From Planococcus koreensis (GTDB lineage: Bacteria > Bacillota > Bacilli > Bacillales_A > Planococcaceae): a stretch of 44,789 bases of DNA. The stretch is from contig NZ_RQII01000024.1 of assembly GCF_004761975.1 (NCBI RefSeq), positions 1 to 44,789 on the forward strand. The letters are read 5' to 3'. The notes below the pieces were generated by a model. The model had not been told where the DNA came from and did not search any database. It worked only from the letters and a program-made list of their open reading frames with translations. The position numbers and the translations under genes were made by a program. Of this stretch, positions 19,151-31,623 are shown one piece after another (the stretch's first letter is position 1; every line of letters starts with the position of its first letter).

Positions 19151-19366
19151 ATGAATAAACGATGGACGATCGATAAAATCAGAACGTTCGTGGAGAAAAA
19201 CTCCGACAGCAAATTGCTGTCGACGGAATACCACGGATTTTCGCAAAAACTGCTTTTCAAATGTGCCTGCGGCAATAATTTTGAGAAGACCTTTACGAAA
19301 TTCAATAAGAACGAGCAGCGCAAATGCGACGTCTGCCAACCGCCAAAAGCACCGCGCGGCGAATAA
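19151..19366 (+). CDS. Small zinc-ribbon protein of unknown function
   Basis: The product is 71 residues with two cysteine pairs, C38-x-C40 and C59-x-x-C62, spaced like a treble-clef or zinc-ribbon finger. The N-terminal half is basic and helical (MNKRWTIDKI, then FVEKN). The segment KLLFKCACGNNFEKTF resembles the small finger modules seen beside phage endonuclease domains, so nucleic-acid binding is a reasonable guess only. The ATG at 19151 is chosen because GAGGTG precedes it; the frame opens at 19106 without a ribosome site. It has its own promoter-like element and terminator, which argues that it is a real gene. Confidence 0.72.
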   Translation: MNKRWTIDKIRTFVEKNSDSKLLSTEYHGFSQKLLFKCACGNNFEKTFTKFNKNEQRKCDVCQPPKAPRGE

Positions 19367-19374
19367 TACAAAAA

Positions 19375-19417
19375 TGAAGCGCCCATTTCCTTACTAAGGA
19401 ATGGACGCTTTTTTTGG
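19375..19417. terminator. Intrinsic terminator between convergent genes
   Basis: AAGCG..CCATTTCCTTA pairs with TAAGGAATGG.CGCTT and is followed by seven Ts on the plus strand. It lies between the zinc-ribbon gene and the convergent CDF gene and may work for both. Confidence 0.82.
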
Positions 19418-19427
19418 ATGCAGAAAA

Positions 19428-20417
19428 CTAGTTTTTACCGTCTTCCGGCGGAACGATCCATGTCAGATGGTGGTCGTCTTCGTCAAACTCGATGATGACA
19501 TTGGTTACATTCTTAATGCTTTCATAAATCCGTTTCTCGATGTAATCCCGAATGTCATCCGCTTCTTCGATGGTCATCTTCGAATCCACTTCGACTTTCA
19601 ATTCAATATGCAGATGGTCTCCTTCCTTGATGACATTGAGGTCTTGGATATCGTTGATTTTCGGATGCTGCAGCACTTTCGCGCCGATCCGTGCCTGCAT
19701 TTTGACATCAGCTACTCCCAGTACCCCAGCTGCATTATCTAGGAAGATGCGGCTCACTACAAGAAGCAGTGCAATCCCGATGATAATGGAAGCGTAGCCG
19801 GTCGCGCTGTGGAACGGCGTATAGGTGGAAATTATAATTGCAAGCATAGCCAATAGGGCACCGCCAACTGCTACATTATCTTCCAAAAAAACAAGTTTAG
19901 TAGCGGCTTTGGCTCCTTTAATATGCTTATAGCTTTGCGGTATGATCTTAAAGCCTTTTGTTTCTTCTTTCGGAAGGTGTTCCGTGATTTCCTTCATTGC
20001 TTTATACAAAACGATCGCTTCCAAAATTGCTGCAAATCCGAGGACGCCGATATTCAGCCAAAACCAGTCTTCGGAATGCACGGCATTGGAAATGTGGTGG
20101 ATACCTTCGACAATTGTTTCATAAGCCAATACCCCAACTACAAGCACGGCCCCCAGCAGCACCAAGTTGACTAATCGCCCAAAACCGCCTGGAAAACGCT
20201 CAGTAGGCTCTTTTTTGCTTAGCGCTGAACCGATAAATACGAAAATCTGATTGGCGGCATCCCCGAAACTGTGCATCATTTCAGCGAACATCGCGACGTT
20301 GCCGGTGATCAAATAGGCAATAGTCTTGATAATGGCGACAATAGTGTTAACAATTGCGGCCCATAAAGCTGATTTTGTCCCGAATTTCATCAAACTGAAA
20401 AGTTCTCTCAAGGCCAC
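19428..20417 (-). CDS. Cation diffusion facilitator (CDF) family transporter, SLC30A9-like
   Basis: The 329-residue membrane protein has five or six hydrophobic segments and a C-terminal cytoplasmic ferredoxin-like domain (about 240-320, HLHIELKVEVD, DDIRDYIEKRIYES), the CDF layout for Zn2+, Mn2+ or similar metal/proton antiport. HSFGD (49-53) in the second helix carries the usual metal-binding H and D positions. The start is ambiguous: GTG 20417 is only three bases after GAGGAG, TTG 20411 has better spacing, and ATG 20390 would also leave the first helix intact. It is convergent with the zinc-ribbon gene and divergent from the DUF1456 gene. Metal specificity is unknown. Confidence 0.88.
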   Translation of the reverse strand: MALRELFSLMKFGTKSALWAAIVNTIVAIIKTIAYLITGNVAMFAEMMHSFGDAANQIFVFIGSALSKKEPTERFPGGFGRLVNLVLLGAVLVVGVLAYETIVEGIHHISNAVHSEDWFWLNIGVLGFAAILEAIVLYKAMKEITEHLPKEETKGFKIIPQSYKHIKGAKAATKLVFLEDNVAVGGALLAMLAIIISTYTPFHSATGYASIIIGIALLLVVSRIFLDNAAGVLGVADVKMQARIGAKVLQHPKINDIQDLNVIKEGDHLHIELKVEVDSKMTIEEADDIRDYIEKRIYESIKNVTNVIIEFDEDDHHLTWIVPPEDGKN

Positions 20418-20598
20418 CGGCTCCTCTCTGCTTCACTTATGTTTTTGAATGACATGCTCTTATCTATGTTCCCCATTAGAAAAAATCAAAAACGCAAAGC
20501 CGCTATAGGTACCAGCAGTTTCGCTGTCCATGTTGTGCTATTATTGAGAATGATAAAAACAAGTATGCAAAGCTATATGAGTGACAGGAGGTATAAGG

Positions 20599-21117
20599 AT
20601 GGATAACAACGATTTACTCATACGATTGCGCTACGCGCTCGATATTAAGAACCACGATATGGTGGAGATTTTCAAGCTTGGCGGCGTCAAGACGTCCAAA
20701 GAAGACGTCATGAAAATGCTGACGAAAACCCCTGAAGATTACGACGGCCAGCCCGGCGGCATTGTGGGCGAGGACGAATTCAAGGATTATTTGAGCGTCA
20801 GTGACGCAACATTCGAGTCGTTCTTGAACGGCTTGATCATTTTCAAGCGAGGCAAGCAGGAGCCGAAGCCGGGCCAGCCCGACAAGCCCGCTCTGACGAA
20901 TGAACCATCGAAGAACCTGTTGTTGAAGAAAGTGAAAATCGCACTGCAGCTGACGAGCGAGGATATGCTTGAAATCCTGGCACTGGCCGGCGTGACCGTC
21001 ACGAAGAGTGAGATGAGCGCAATGCTGCGCAAAGAAGGGCATAAAAATTACAGCGTCTGCGGCGACCGTTATGCGCGTAATTTCTTGAAGGGCCTGGGCC
21101 TGAAATACCGCAAGTGA
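20599..21117 (+). CDS. DUF1456 family protein (YehS-like)
   Basis: The 172-residue soluble protein has two copies of the DUF1456 repeat: residues about 3-75 (LLIRLRYALDIKNHDMVEIF) and about 108-170 (LLKKVKIALQLTSEDMLEIL), joined by a proline-rich linker (KQEPKPGQPDKPA). Family members such as E. coli YehS have no known biochemical role; the paired repeats suggest a DNA- or protein-binding helical module. GGAGG and the downstream ATG at 20599 decide the start. It is monocistronic, with a terminator that also faces the next gene. Confidence 0.88.
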   Translation: MDNNDLLIRLRYALDIKNHDMVEIFKLGGVKTSKEDVMKMLTKTPEDYDGQPGGIVGEDEFKDYLSVSDATFESFLNGLIIFKRGKQEPKPGQPDKPALTNEPSKNLLLKKVKIALQLTSEDMLEILALAGVTVTKSEMSAMLRKEGHKNYSVCGDRYARNFLKGLGLKYRK

Positions 21118-21128
21118 AGAACAAAAGC

Positions 21129-21165
21129 AAAAACGCAAACCCATTGCCGGGTTTGCGTTTTTTTA
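21129..21165. terminator. Bidirectional intrinsic terminator
   Basis: AAAAACGCAAACCC and GGGTTTGCGTTTTT pair around a short loop; A and T runs on both sides suit both the DUF1456 gene and the convergent SRPBCC gene. Confidence 0.93.
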
Positions 21166-21168
21166 GGC

Positions 21169-21684
21169 TCAATTTAGGTTATTTTGCGTTTCTTCTATAT
21201 AATGTTCGAGGCGGTCGAACGTTTCGGTCATTCCTTCGACGGCCCCCATATCCGTGACTTTGTGCAGGTCTTCTTCCGAGTCGAACACGGTGCGGCTAAC
21301 AAGGCGTGTGCCGTTTTCTTCTTCCACGAATTCGTCGATAATTTTCATAGCGGGAAAACCTTCAGCATCGTTGCCTTCTTCATCAGAAAATTTGTCCGTA
21401 TACGTAAGCAAATGAGGTTTTTCGACTTTCTCATAAACCGCTTTTCCCCAAGCTTCCTGACCGTCTTCCGAGCGCATGCAATAATGCCAGATGCCGCCGG
21501 GCCGGACATCCATCTTGTAGTTCTCCGTCGTCCAGCCGTTCGGCCCCCACCAATTCTTCACGTGCTGCGGTTCCGTGTACATCGTATACAAGAGCTCAGC
21601 GGGCGCATTGAAAAACCGTTCCATTACCAGTTCGGTGCCTTCGATTCGCGTCGAGGCGCCGTTTGATCCGTTATTCATCGACAT
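21169..21684 (-). CDS. SRPBCC (AHSA1-type) family protein
   Basis: This 171-residue protein has the START-like SRPBCC fold of the AHSA1 group: ERFFNAPAELLYTMYTEPQHVKNWWGP near residues 21-47 and RPGGIWHYCMRS near 60-71. The C-terminal part VEGMTETFDRLEHYIEE is also typical. Such proteins bind hydrophobic ligands in a deep cavity; in bacteria the ligand is usually unknown. The ATG at 21684 has a perfect AAGGAGG upstream; the open frame extends 66 bases further without support. It is a single gene ending at a shared terminator. Confidence 0.88.
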   Translation of the reverse strand: MSMNNGSNGASTRIEGTELVMERFFNAPAELLYTMYTEPQHVKNWWGPNGWTTENYKMDVRPGGIWHYCMRSEDGQEAWGKAVYEKVEKPHLLTYTDKFSDEEGNDAEGFPAMKIIDEFVEEENGTRLVSRTVFDSEEDLHKVTDMGAVEGMTETFDRLEHYIEETQNNLN

Positions 21685-21913
21685 CGTTATTCCTCCTTCT
21701 GGTTTTTGTGTGCTTTCTCCGTTTCTTCCGGGCAGCAGCGTCCAAGCCATAAGGGAATCTTTTGAATACCTCCATGATAATGAATTTCCGCTTGAATGAA
21801 AAGCATATTCGCAATAAATTATGCGAATTCATAGAAAATAACAATTTCTAAATTCCGGTAAAATGATTATGATAAAAAAGGAAGAATTTTTTACAGTGAA
21901 GGGGATAACTGGG

Positions 21914-22516
21914 ATGAAATGGCTGCCGACAAGAAAGAATAAGGTGGATGCCTTTTGGCAATGGTTTTCGGACAATGAGGAAAGTTATTTTGAGCTGGCG
22001 GAAGAGGAAAGAGAAGAGCTTTTTGATTTGCTGCACCGCAAGCTGAAAAAGGTCAATAAACATCTGGCGTTTGAATTCAGTGCAGAGCCGGAAGATGGCA
22101 AGCGCGAGTTCATCATTAGCGCGGATGGGATGGTGGAGGCATTTGACGAGGTCTTCGACTTGCATGAAACGGCACCCCAACTCGAGCGGTTTACAATCAT
22201 CCCATTCCGGCAAGCGTCTGACGAGGAGTTCAGCGTCAATTGGGGCGATATGGAATTGACAAGGGACGACGTCTATTACACGGCGCTGAAAGATCTGGAG
22301 CGCGAGGAAGTCAGCTTGAACCTCTATATCAAAGGGCTGACCGAAGAGAACAATGAAGAGCTGATTCCAGTGGTCTTTATTCTGCTGGATTCGGTCATCG
22401 GTGAATACAATATGGGCGTGCACGTCGGCAATATCGAGTTCCGTCCGTTTGAAGCACATCCGAAAGCGCGGCCAATCAAAAACTTGAAGGAATTGTTTCC
22501 AGACGATGGCCTGTGA
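21914..22516 (+). CDS. Conserved hypothetical protein, 200 residues
   Basis: The product is soluble and acidic. The pattern FWQWFSDNEESYFEL at the N-terminus, then GKREFIISADG, AP-LERF and IIPFR recalls a family of uncharacterised bacterial proteins, but I cannot name it. The N-terminal third is helical and highly charged (EEEREELFDLLHRKLKK). The last part (LLDSVIGEYNMGVHVGNIEF, about 168-187) is well formed. The ATG at 21914 is chosen because GAAGGGG lies about ten bases upstream and the protein then begins MKWLP; the frame is open from 21863. No function is proposed. Confidence 0.7.
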   Translation: MKWLPTRKNKVDAFWQWFSDNEESYFELAEEEREELFDLLHRKLKKVNKHLAFEFSAEPEDGKREFIISADGMVEAFDEVFDLHETAPQLERFTIIPFRQASDEEFSVNWGDMELTRDDVYYTALKDLEREEVSLNLYIKGLTEENNEELIPVVFILLDSVIGEYNMGVHVGNIEFRPFEAHPKARPIKNLKELFPDDGL

Positions 22517-22660
22517 AGGTTTTTGAAATAAAGTGCGTCAACGGATTTTATTTACAGGAGAAAGCATTGTCCATGCCGTATAGTATAAACAAGGCATTTA
22601 CATGATTTTTTGATCGTTGCTCGGACAGCCGGTACACAGAAGAGGGAAGGGGTGAAGTTG

Positions 22661-23500
22661 ATGCAGCTTATCGTTTTGGCGCTTGGCTTAATAGCTGTGG
22701 CGCTGTATGCCTATAAAAAGAAGGGGCCTTCGGAAGGCGGAAGGAAGAGGCAGACTAAGGACGCAGGGGCAAATTTGGCGCTTGTGACAGCAGAGCGGAC
22801 CAGAGAGCTGCCGAAGCCGGTGCAGAAATGGCTGGCATGGAGCGGTTCCGTTGGCAAAACGGAAGTCCGCAGCATGTACTTGGAGCAGCGCGGGCAAATC
22901 AAGCTGAAACCGGAACAGAAGCATTGGACTCCTGCCAAAGCGGAGCAGTATTCAACTTTCGAACCCCCGGAATTTACGTGGAAAGTGGATATGAAAATGG
23001 CACCTGGCACCCATATCAGCGGGAAGGATGTCTTCCGCAACGGGCATGGACAGATGCGCATCAAATTCGACGGCATTATGCCGCTTTCGAAGACTGAAAA
23101 CAATGCCAAGACGAACCAATCGTCGCTGCAGCGCTATTTGATGGAGTTGGCGTGTTGTCCGGCAGCGGCCTTGAGCTCCTATGTCGATTGGCAGAAGGCC
23201 GATGAAACGACGGCCACAGCGATGATGGAATTGAACGGTGTTTCCGGTACCGCGGATTTCCATTTCGATATGCAAGGTGAACTGAAATCCGTGACAGCGC
23301 TGCGTTATAAAGACAGCGACGAAGGGGCCGAGAAGATGCTGTGCACCGCGAATATCCTGGGTTATATGGATGCAGACGGCATCAAAGTGCCGTCAAAGAT
23401 CGAGATTGTCTGGGATCTGCCGGAAGGGCCATTTACTTGGTACAAATTCGAAGTCAGCGGCGTCCGATACAATGAGCCTGCGCCAACGGGATGGCTTTGA
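22661..23500 (+). CDS. DUF6544 (DUF6920) family membrane-anchored protein
   Basis: The 279-residue protein starts with one membrane helix (residues about 2-18) and a basic linker, followed by a large soluble domain. The pattern LPKPVQKWLAWSGSVGK, LEQRGQIKLKP, then MKMAPGTHISGKDVF, RYLMELACCPAAALSSY and IVWDLPEGPFTWYKFEVSGVRYN follows the DUF6544/DUF6920 family as I remember it; its function is unknown. Two adjacent cysteines precede PAAALS in this copy. GAAGGGG precedes the ATG at 22661; the frame opens earlier at 22610 without support. A terminator follows. Confidence 0.8.
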   Translation: MQLIVLALGLIAVALYAYKKKGPSEGGRKRQTKDAGANLALVTAERTRELPKPVQKWLAWSGSVGKTEVRSMYLEQRGQIKLKPEQKHWTPAKAEQYSTFEPPEFTWKVDMKMAPGTHISGKDVFRNGHGQMRIKFDGIMPLSKTENNAKTNQSSLQRYLMELACCPAAALSSYVDWQKADETTATAMMELNGVSGTADFHFDMQGELKSVTALRYKDSDEGAEKMLCTANILGYMDADGIKVPSKIEIVWDLPEGPFTWYKFEVSGVRYNEPAPTGWL

Positions 23501-23554
23501 ACAGGGAATGAGTTTATCCGTCAAACGACAAGGGAAAAGACAGGTTATGGAATG

Positions 23555-23580
23555 CCACAGCTAGCAGGCTGTGGTTTTTA
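23555..23580 (+). terminator. Intrinsic terminator after the DUF6544 gene
   Basis: CCACAGC and GCTGTGG pair around a six-base loop and are followed by Ts. Confidence 0.82.
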
Positions 23581-23614
23581 TTTGTATCAATCTGAGAGAA
23601 TGGAAGTGTAAAGG

Positions 23615-24598
23615 ATGAATTATCGGAATATTGGCAAGACGGATTTGAATGTCAGCGAATTGAGTTTCGGCACGTGGGCAATCGGCGGCGACTGGGGCAG
23701 CAACGACGACAGCGAATCGCTGCGCGCACTCGATTACGCCATGGATGAAGGCGTGAACTTTTTCGACACGGCTGATGTCTACGGCGGCGGGCACAGCGAA
23801 GAGCTATTGGCCAAAGCGACAAAAGGCAAAGGGTCAGATATCATAATCGCAACGAAATTCTGCCGCGCAGGCGATATCCATGACCCTGCGACGTATTCGC
23901 AAGAAAGCGTCACGGCTTATTGTGAAGCGAGCTTGCAGCGCTTGGAACGGGAAACGATCGACCTCTACCAGATCCATTGTCCGCCGATCGAGATCTTGCG
24001 CGATGGCCGGGTTTTCGAAGTGCTGGATAAACTGAAGGCGCAAGGCAAAATCCGCCATTACGGCGTCAGTGTCGAAACGGTGGAAGAAGGCTTGCTGTGC
24101 CTGGAAAATCCCAATGTCAGCAGTCTGCAAGTCATCTTCAATCTGTTTCGCCAGAAGCCGCTCGAGGAATTATTCCCGAAAGCGTCGGAGCAAGGTGTCG
24201 GCATTCTTGCGCGCGTGCCATTGGCAAGCGGCTTGCTGACCGGAAAATTCAAAAAAGACGCCGAGTTCGAAGAAGCGGACCACCGCAATTTCAACCGCGA
24301 CGGCCAAGCGTTCAACGTCGGTGAAACCTTTGCCGGCCTGGAGTTCAACAAAGGCGTCGACCTCAGCAATGAATTGAAATGGATTGCAGAAGGGCGAGGC
24401 AATATGGCGCAAGCGTCGCTGAAGTGGATTTTGGAACACGATGCGATTTCATCTGTCATTCCGGGCTTCAAGAATGTGCGCCAAGTAGAAGACAATCTGA
24501 ATGCACTTTATGCAAAAGCGTATTCAGCCGAAGAGCTGGAACGCCTGTCGGAATTCTACAAAGAAGAAGTGGCTGGAGCAATCAGAGGGCCGTATTAG
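23615..24598 (+). CDS. Aldo/keto reductase
   Basis: This 327-residue NAD(P)H-dependent oxidoreductase has the aldo/keto reductase barrel with the full catalytic tetrad: D51 in FFDTADVYG, Y56, K81 in IATKF, and H121 in LYQIHCPP. The C-terminal cofactor segment (SVIPGFKNVRQVEDN) is also present. Substrate is unknown; these enzymes reduce aldehydes and ketones. AAAGGATG is the start region, with modest ribosome-site spacing. It stands alone ahead of the SAM-riboswitch promoter. Confidence 0.92.
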   Translation: MNYRNIGKTDLNVSELSFGTWAIGGDWGSNDDSESLRALDYAMDEGVNFFDTADVYGGGHSEELLAKATKGKGSDIIIATKFCRAGDIHDPATYSQESVTAYCEASLQRLERETIDLYQIHCPPIEILRDGRVFEVLDKLKAQGKIRHYGVSVETVEEGLLCLENPNVSSLQVIFNLFRQKPLEELFPKASEQGVGILARVPLASGLLTGKFKKDAEFEEADHRNFNRDGQAFNVGETFAGLEFNKGVDLSNELKWIAEGRGNMAQASLKWILEHDAISSVIPGFKNVRQVEDNLNALYAKAYSAEELERLSEFYKEEVAGAIRGPY

Positions 24599-24615
24599 AA
24601 TGAGTTTTTACGATG

Positions 24616-24644
24616 GCGCTCTTCACGCGAGTGGGGGCGTTTTC
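24616..24644 (+). terminator. Weak terminator after the aldo/keto reductase gene
   Basis: A GC-rich imperfect hairpin (CGCTC... / ...GGGGGCG, with G-T pairs and one bulge) is followed by TTTT. Confidence 0.5.
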
Positions 24645-24737
24645 GTCTGTCTGCATTCAGCCTCCGCACAATATGCAGAAAGTATCCGCTTTCATTTGGA
24701 ATTAAACAGAAAGTTCTACGTTTTTAGACGAATTCGC

Positions 24738-24766
24738 TTGACCGGCGCTCTTTATGCAGGTAAGAT
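24738..24766 (+). promoter_or_regulatory. Promoter of the yitJ-metH transcript
   Basis: TTGACC (24738-24743) and TAAGAT (24761-24766) are exactly 17 bases apart, ending 28 bases before the SAM aptamer. Confidence 0.75.
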
Positions 24767-24794
24767 TTTAAGAATACAAAAACTGCATAGTGAA

Positions 24795-24901
24795 TTCTTA
24801 TCGAGAGAAGTTGAGGGACTGGCCCTGTGACGCTTCAGCAACCAGCCATTCGTGGTCAGGTGCTAAATCCAGCAGGCACGCAATTGCCTGGGAGATGAAA
24901 A
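24795..24901 (+). ncRNA. SAM-I riboswitch (S-box) aptamer 2
   Basis: A canonical S-box: TTCTTATCGAGAGAAG, GAGGGACTGGCCCTGTGA, CAGCAACC, GGTGCTAAATCCAGC and the closing GAGATGAAA. The P1 helix pairs the 5' TTCTTATC with the 3' GATGAAA region. When SAM is plentiful the terminator at 24922 should form and shut off yitJ and metH. Confidence 0.97.
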
Positions 24902-24921
24902 GGAACGAGTTTAACGACCGT

Positions 24922-24952
24922 AAAGCCTTCTTTTTCATGGAAGGCTTTTTTT
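24922..24952 (+). terminator. SAM riboswitch expression-platform terminator 2
   Basis: AAAGCCTTC (24922-24930) pairs with GAAGGCTTT (24940-24948) and is followed by Ts, 25 bases before yitJ. Confidence 0.94.
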
Positions 24953-24975
24953 CTATATACAGGAGGGTGAGCGGC

Positions 24976-26815
24976 ATGAAATTATTGGATGCATTGAAAA
25001 CGCGTGTGTTGACAGGGGACGGTGCGATGGGGACGCTGCTGTATTCGTACGGCATCGAGTATTGCAACGAGGAGCTGAACCTGCAGCGGCCGGAAATCGT
25101 CAGCAAGATCCACCAGGATTACATCAAGGCGGGGGCCGATATCATCCAGACGAATACGTACGGCGCGAATGCCCATAAGCTGGCGCGCTACGGCCTGGAA
25201 GAGCAAGTGAAAGACATCAACCTCGCTGCGATCGATATCGCAAAGCGCGCTGCGGCGCCGGGCGGGCAATACGTCTTCGGGACGATCGGCGGCATCCGCG
25301 GCATGCGGAAAAGCGATGCCACGATGCAGGAAATCATTGCAATGGTCGACCAGCAGGCGCAGCATTTATTGTCCGGCGATCCGGATGGCTTGCTGCTGGA
25401 AACGTATTACGATTTCGAAGAGCTTGCTGCGACGGTCACGCATTTGAAAAGCATGACGGATACGCCGCTCATTGCGCAAGTGTCGATGCACGAGCCGGGC
25501 ATCCTGCAAAACGGTATGTCGCTGAACGATGCGCTGCACCAGCTTGAAGCGCTCGGAGCGGACATCGTCGGCGTCAATTGCCGCCTCGGCCCGCACCATA
25601 CAATCCAGGCATTCGAAGAAGTATCGCTGCCGGAAAAAGCATTCCTGTCGGCGTATCCGAATGCCAGCTTGCTCGACGTGGAAGACGGCCGCATTGTCTA
25701 TGAATCGGAAGCCGATTATTTTGGGCGGGCTGCCTTATTATTGAGAGAAGAAGGCGTGCGCTTAATTGGCGGCTGTTGTGGCACGACGCCGAAGCATATT
25801 GAAGAAGTGAAAAAGCGCATGCGCAATTTGGCGCCAGTGACGGAAAAGAAAGTAGTAGCGAGAAAGCCGATCGTCATCCGCGAAGCGGAAGCGCTCGACG
25901 TCAAGCCGCTGCATGAAAAAGCGAAGACGGAGCGTACGATTATCGTCGAACTCGACACGCCGCGTCATTTGGACGTTTCGAAATTCATCGAAGGATCGAA
26001 AGCGCTGAATACGGCAGGAGTCGATGCCGTGACGATGGCCGATAATTCGCTTGCTTCGCCGCGTATTTCCAATATGGCGATGGGATCGATTTTGAAGTTG
26101 CAGGAAAACATCCGGCCGCTCGCGCACATCACGTGCCGCGACCGCAATTTGATCGGCCTGCAATCGCATTTGATGGGGCTTGACGCCCTTGGGATGCATG
26201 ATATCCTGGCAGTTACGGGAGATCCAACGAAAGTCGGGGATTTCCCGGGAGCGACAAGCGTCTATGACGTTTCCAGCCTGGAATTGATTCAACTGATCAA
26301 GAAACTCAACGAAGGCATTTCGTTTTCCGGCAAGCCGCTGCGCAAAAAAGCGAATTTCTCGGTAGCGGCGGCATTCAATCCGAATGTCCGCGTCGTCAGC
26401 CGGGCGGTCAAGCGGCTCGAACAGAAAATTGACAGCGGCGCGGATTATTTCATTTCCCAACCGGTGTTCACCAAAGAGAAAATCATTGAAATATACGAAG
26501 AAACGAAGCATTTGAGCACGCCGATTTTCCTTGGCATCATGCCGCTCACTAGCATACGCAGCTCGGAATTCCTGCACAATGAAGTGCCAGGCATCAAGTT
26601 ATCGGAAGATGCGCTTGAACGGATGCGCGCATGCGGCGACGACAAGGACCGGGCGACCGCTGAAGGCATTGCGATAGCGAAGGAATTGATCGATACGGCG
26701 GCGGGGCTGTTCAACGGCATTTACTTGATCACGCCATTTTTCCGCTACGAAATGTCCGTGGAATTGATCGATTACATCAGGCAACTAGATTTGCAGAAAG
26801 AAGGCGAAAGCAGCC

Positions 26816-26835
<20 letters not shown>
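24976..26835 (+). CDS. yitJ: Bifunctional homocysteine S-methyltransferase / methylenetetrahydrofolate reductase (YitJ)
   Basis: The 619-residue protein joins two activities of methionine synthesis. Residues 1 to about 290 form a homocysteine methyltransferase barrel with zinc ligands C202 (VNCRLG) and C267, C268 (GGCCGTTP). Residues about 320-610 are an FAD-dependent methylene-THF reductase barrel (ERTIIVELDTPRH, then DILAVTGDP). The reductase makes 5-methyl-THF, which MetH then uses. AGGAGGGTGA before ATG 24976 sets the start; the open frame upstream to 24790 runs through the riboswitch. metH begins 20 bases before the stop, so the two genes are translationally coupled. Confidence 0.95.
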
Positions 26836-30256
<3,421 letters not shown>

Positions 30257-30271
30257 ATCAGGTGAGGGAGT

Positions 30272-30360
30272 GCGGACAGTATTCCCTGGATTTTGGACAG
30301 TATTTGGACCTGTACGGACAGTAGTTGCAGCCTTGCGGACAGTATTTTCAATATAGAAGG
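30272..30360 (+). repeat. Four-copy direct repeat, 21-bp period (array 1)
   Basis: The core GGACAGTATT (one copy has GGACAGTAGT) starts at 30274, 30295, 30316 and 30337, an exact 21-base step, with variable 10-base interiors and usually GC before each core. The last copy runs into CAATATAGAAGG. The array begins 15 bases after the metH stop and precedes a terminator. A matching array is at 31624-31710. Confidence 0.9.
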
Positions 30361-30432
30361 CAATTTAGCCGAAAATACGGAAAAACAAAAGAGCTGAATA
30401 CGAAACTTTTGGCGTTCCGTAAATAGCCCGAA

Positions 30433-30470
30433 AAACAAGAGCCTCAGCTGTCTAGTTGAGGCTCTTGTTT
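30433..30470 (+). terminator. Intrinsic terminator of the yitJ-metH operon
   Basis: AAACAAGAGCCTCA and TGAGGCTCTTGTTT pair around a ten-base loop. It lies about 180 bases after metH, beyond repeat array 1. Confidence 0.85.
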
Positions 30471-30591
30471 GCAGCCAAAGCCATTTTCTCGATAATGAAA
30501 AATGGGGAAATGGGCGAAGGTTTAAAAACGAAGAAAAGCTGGAACTTTGGTATATTAAAAAAAAACGATGGATAGAAGAGGGGGATTAAAG

Positions 30592-31590
30592 ATGGAGAAA
30601 GTCCGTTGGGGCATTATCAGTACAGCGAATATTGCACAGAGCCAGTTCATACCCGCTATTTTCCGCGCCGAAAATGCAGAGGTGTCGGCGATTGCCAGCC
30701 GCAGCAACAAAGTCCATGCCATTGCATCGCGTTTGGATATACCGAAAGCATACGAAAGTTATGAAGAGCTAGTGGCTGATCCAGCGATTGACGCGGTTTA
30801 TATCCCGCTCCCTAACCATCTGCATAAGGAATGGGTGCTCAAAGCGGCAGCGGCAGGAAAGCATATCCTTTGCGAGAAACCGGCTGGATTGACTGCAGCG
30901 GACGCCGAAGAAATGATCACGGCGTGCCAGGCGGCAGGGGTGAAGTTCATGGAAGGCTTCATGTATCAGCTGCATCCTCAGCATGAACGGGTAAAGGAGA
31001 TCATGGCTTCTGGAGAAATCGGTGATGTGAAACTGATCCGTTCAAGCCATTCTTTTTACCTGGAGAATCGGACAGGTGATATCCGAATGGACAAAAAAAT
31101 GGGCGGCGGTGCTTTATACGATCTTGGCTGTTACTGCATTCACGCAGTGAGGCATCTGTCGGAAGCCGAACCGGTGAAAGTGCATGCAGTTTCCGAAATT
31201 GATGAGGCTGCTGGAATCGATTTGTCGGCAAACGTCAATTTGGAACTCGACAACGGCATGTCGGCGATTTTCGACTGCAGCTTTGATATGGCCAGCCGAA
31301 ACGAATACGAAGTAATTGGAACTAAAGGGACCATCAAAGTACCTTATGCGTTTCGTCCGGATACCAACGCAGGAATGGGTGTCATTCTTGTCGAAACAGC
31401 AGGCAATTCGCGGAAAGAAGAAATTCATGGAGACCTTTACCGCCTGGAAGTCGAGCATTTCTCTTCGGCAATATTAACCGGTTCACCGCTTGCAGTCACC
31501 GCGGATTCAACCATCCGCAATATGCGCATCCTCGAGGCTTGCCTTACAGCGAATAGATCCACGAACGCAGTTTCTGTGGACATTCGTTGA
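30592..31590 (+). CDS. Gfo/Idh/MocA family oxidoreductase
   Basis: The 332-residue protein has an N-terminal NAD(P)-binding Rossmann domain (VRWGIISTANIA) with the family motif EKP at 95-97 (ILCEKPAG) and a C-terminal alpha/beta substrate domain (GGGALYDLGCYCIHAVRHL near 168-186). Members oxidise or reduce sugars, inositols or related polyols; no neighbouring sugar gene points to a substrate. GAGGGGG before ATG 30592 sets the start. The gene lies between two matching 21-bp-period repeat arrays and has its own terminator. Confidence 0.9.
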   Translation: MEKVRWGIISTANIAQSQFIPAIFRAENAEVSAIASRSNKVHAIASRLDIPKAYESYEELVADPAIDAVYIPLPNHLHKEWVLKAAAAGKHILCEKPAGLTAADAEEMITACQAAGVKFMEGFMYQLHPQHERVKEIMASGEIGDVKLIRSSHSFYLENRTGDIRMDKKMGGGALYDLGCYCIHAVRHLSEAEPVKVHAVSEIDEAAGIDLSANVNLELDNGMSAIFDCSFDMASRNEYEVIGTKGTIKVPYAFRPDTNAGMGVILVETAGNSRKEEIHGDLYRLEVEHFSSAILTGSPLAVTADSTIRNMRILEACLTANRSTNAVSVDIR

Positions 31591-31623
31591 ACGGTCAACG
31601 CTGATTAATGAAATAGGCGCTAT

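Noticed and set aside
24790..24975. Upstream start for yitJ
   Set aside because: The open frame crosses the SAM riboswitch and its terminator; ATG 24976 with AGGAGGGTGA fits the known protein start.
25762..26577. A 271-codon open frame opposite yitJ
   Set aside because: It is antisense to a clear, full-length enzyme gene, is rich in R, H and F as such shadows are, and has no start signals.
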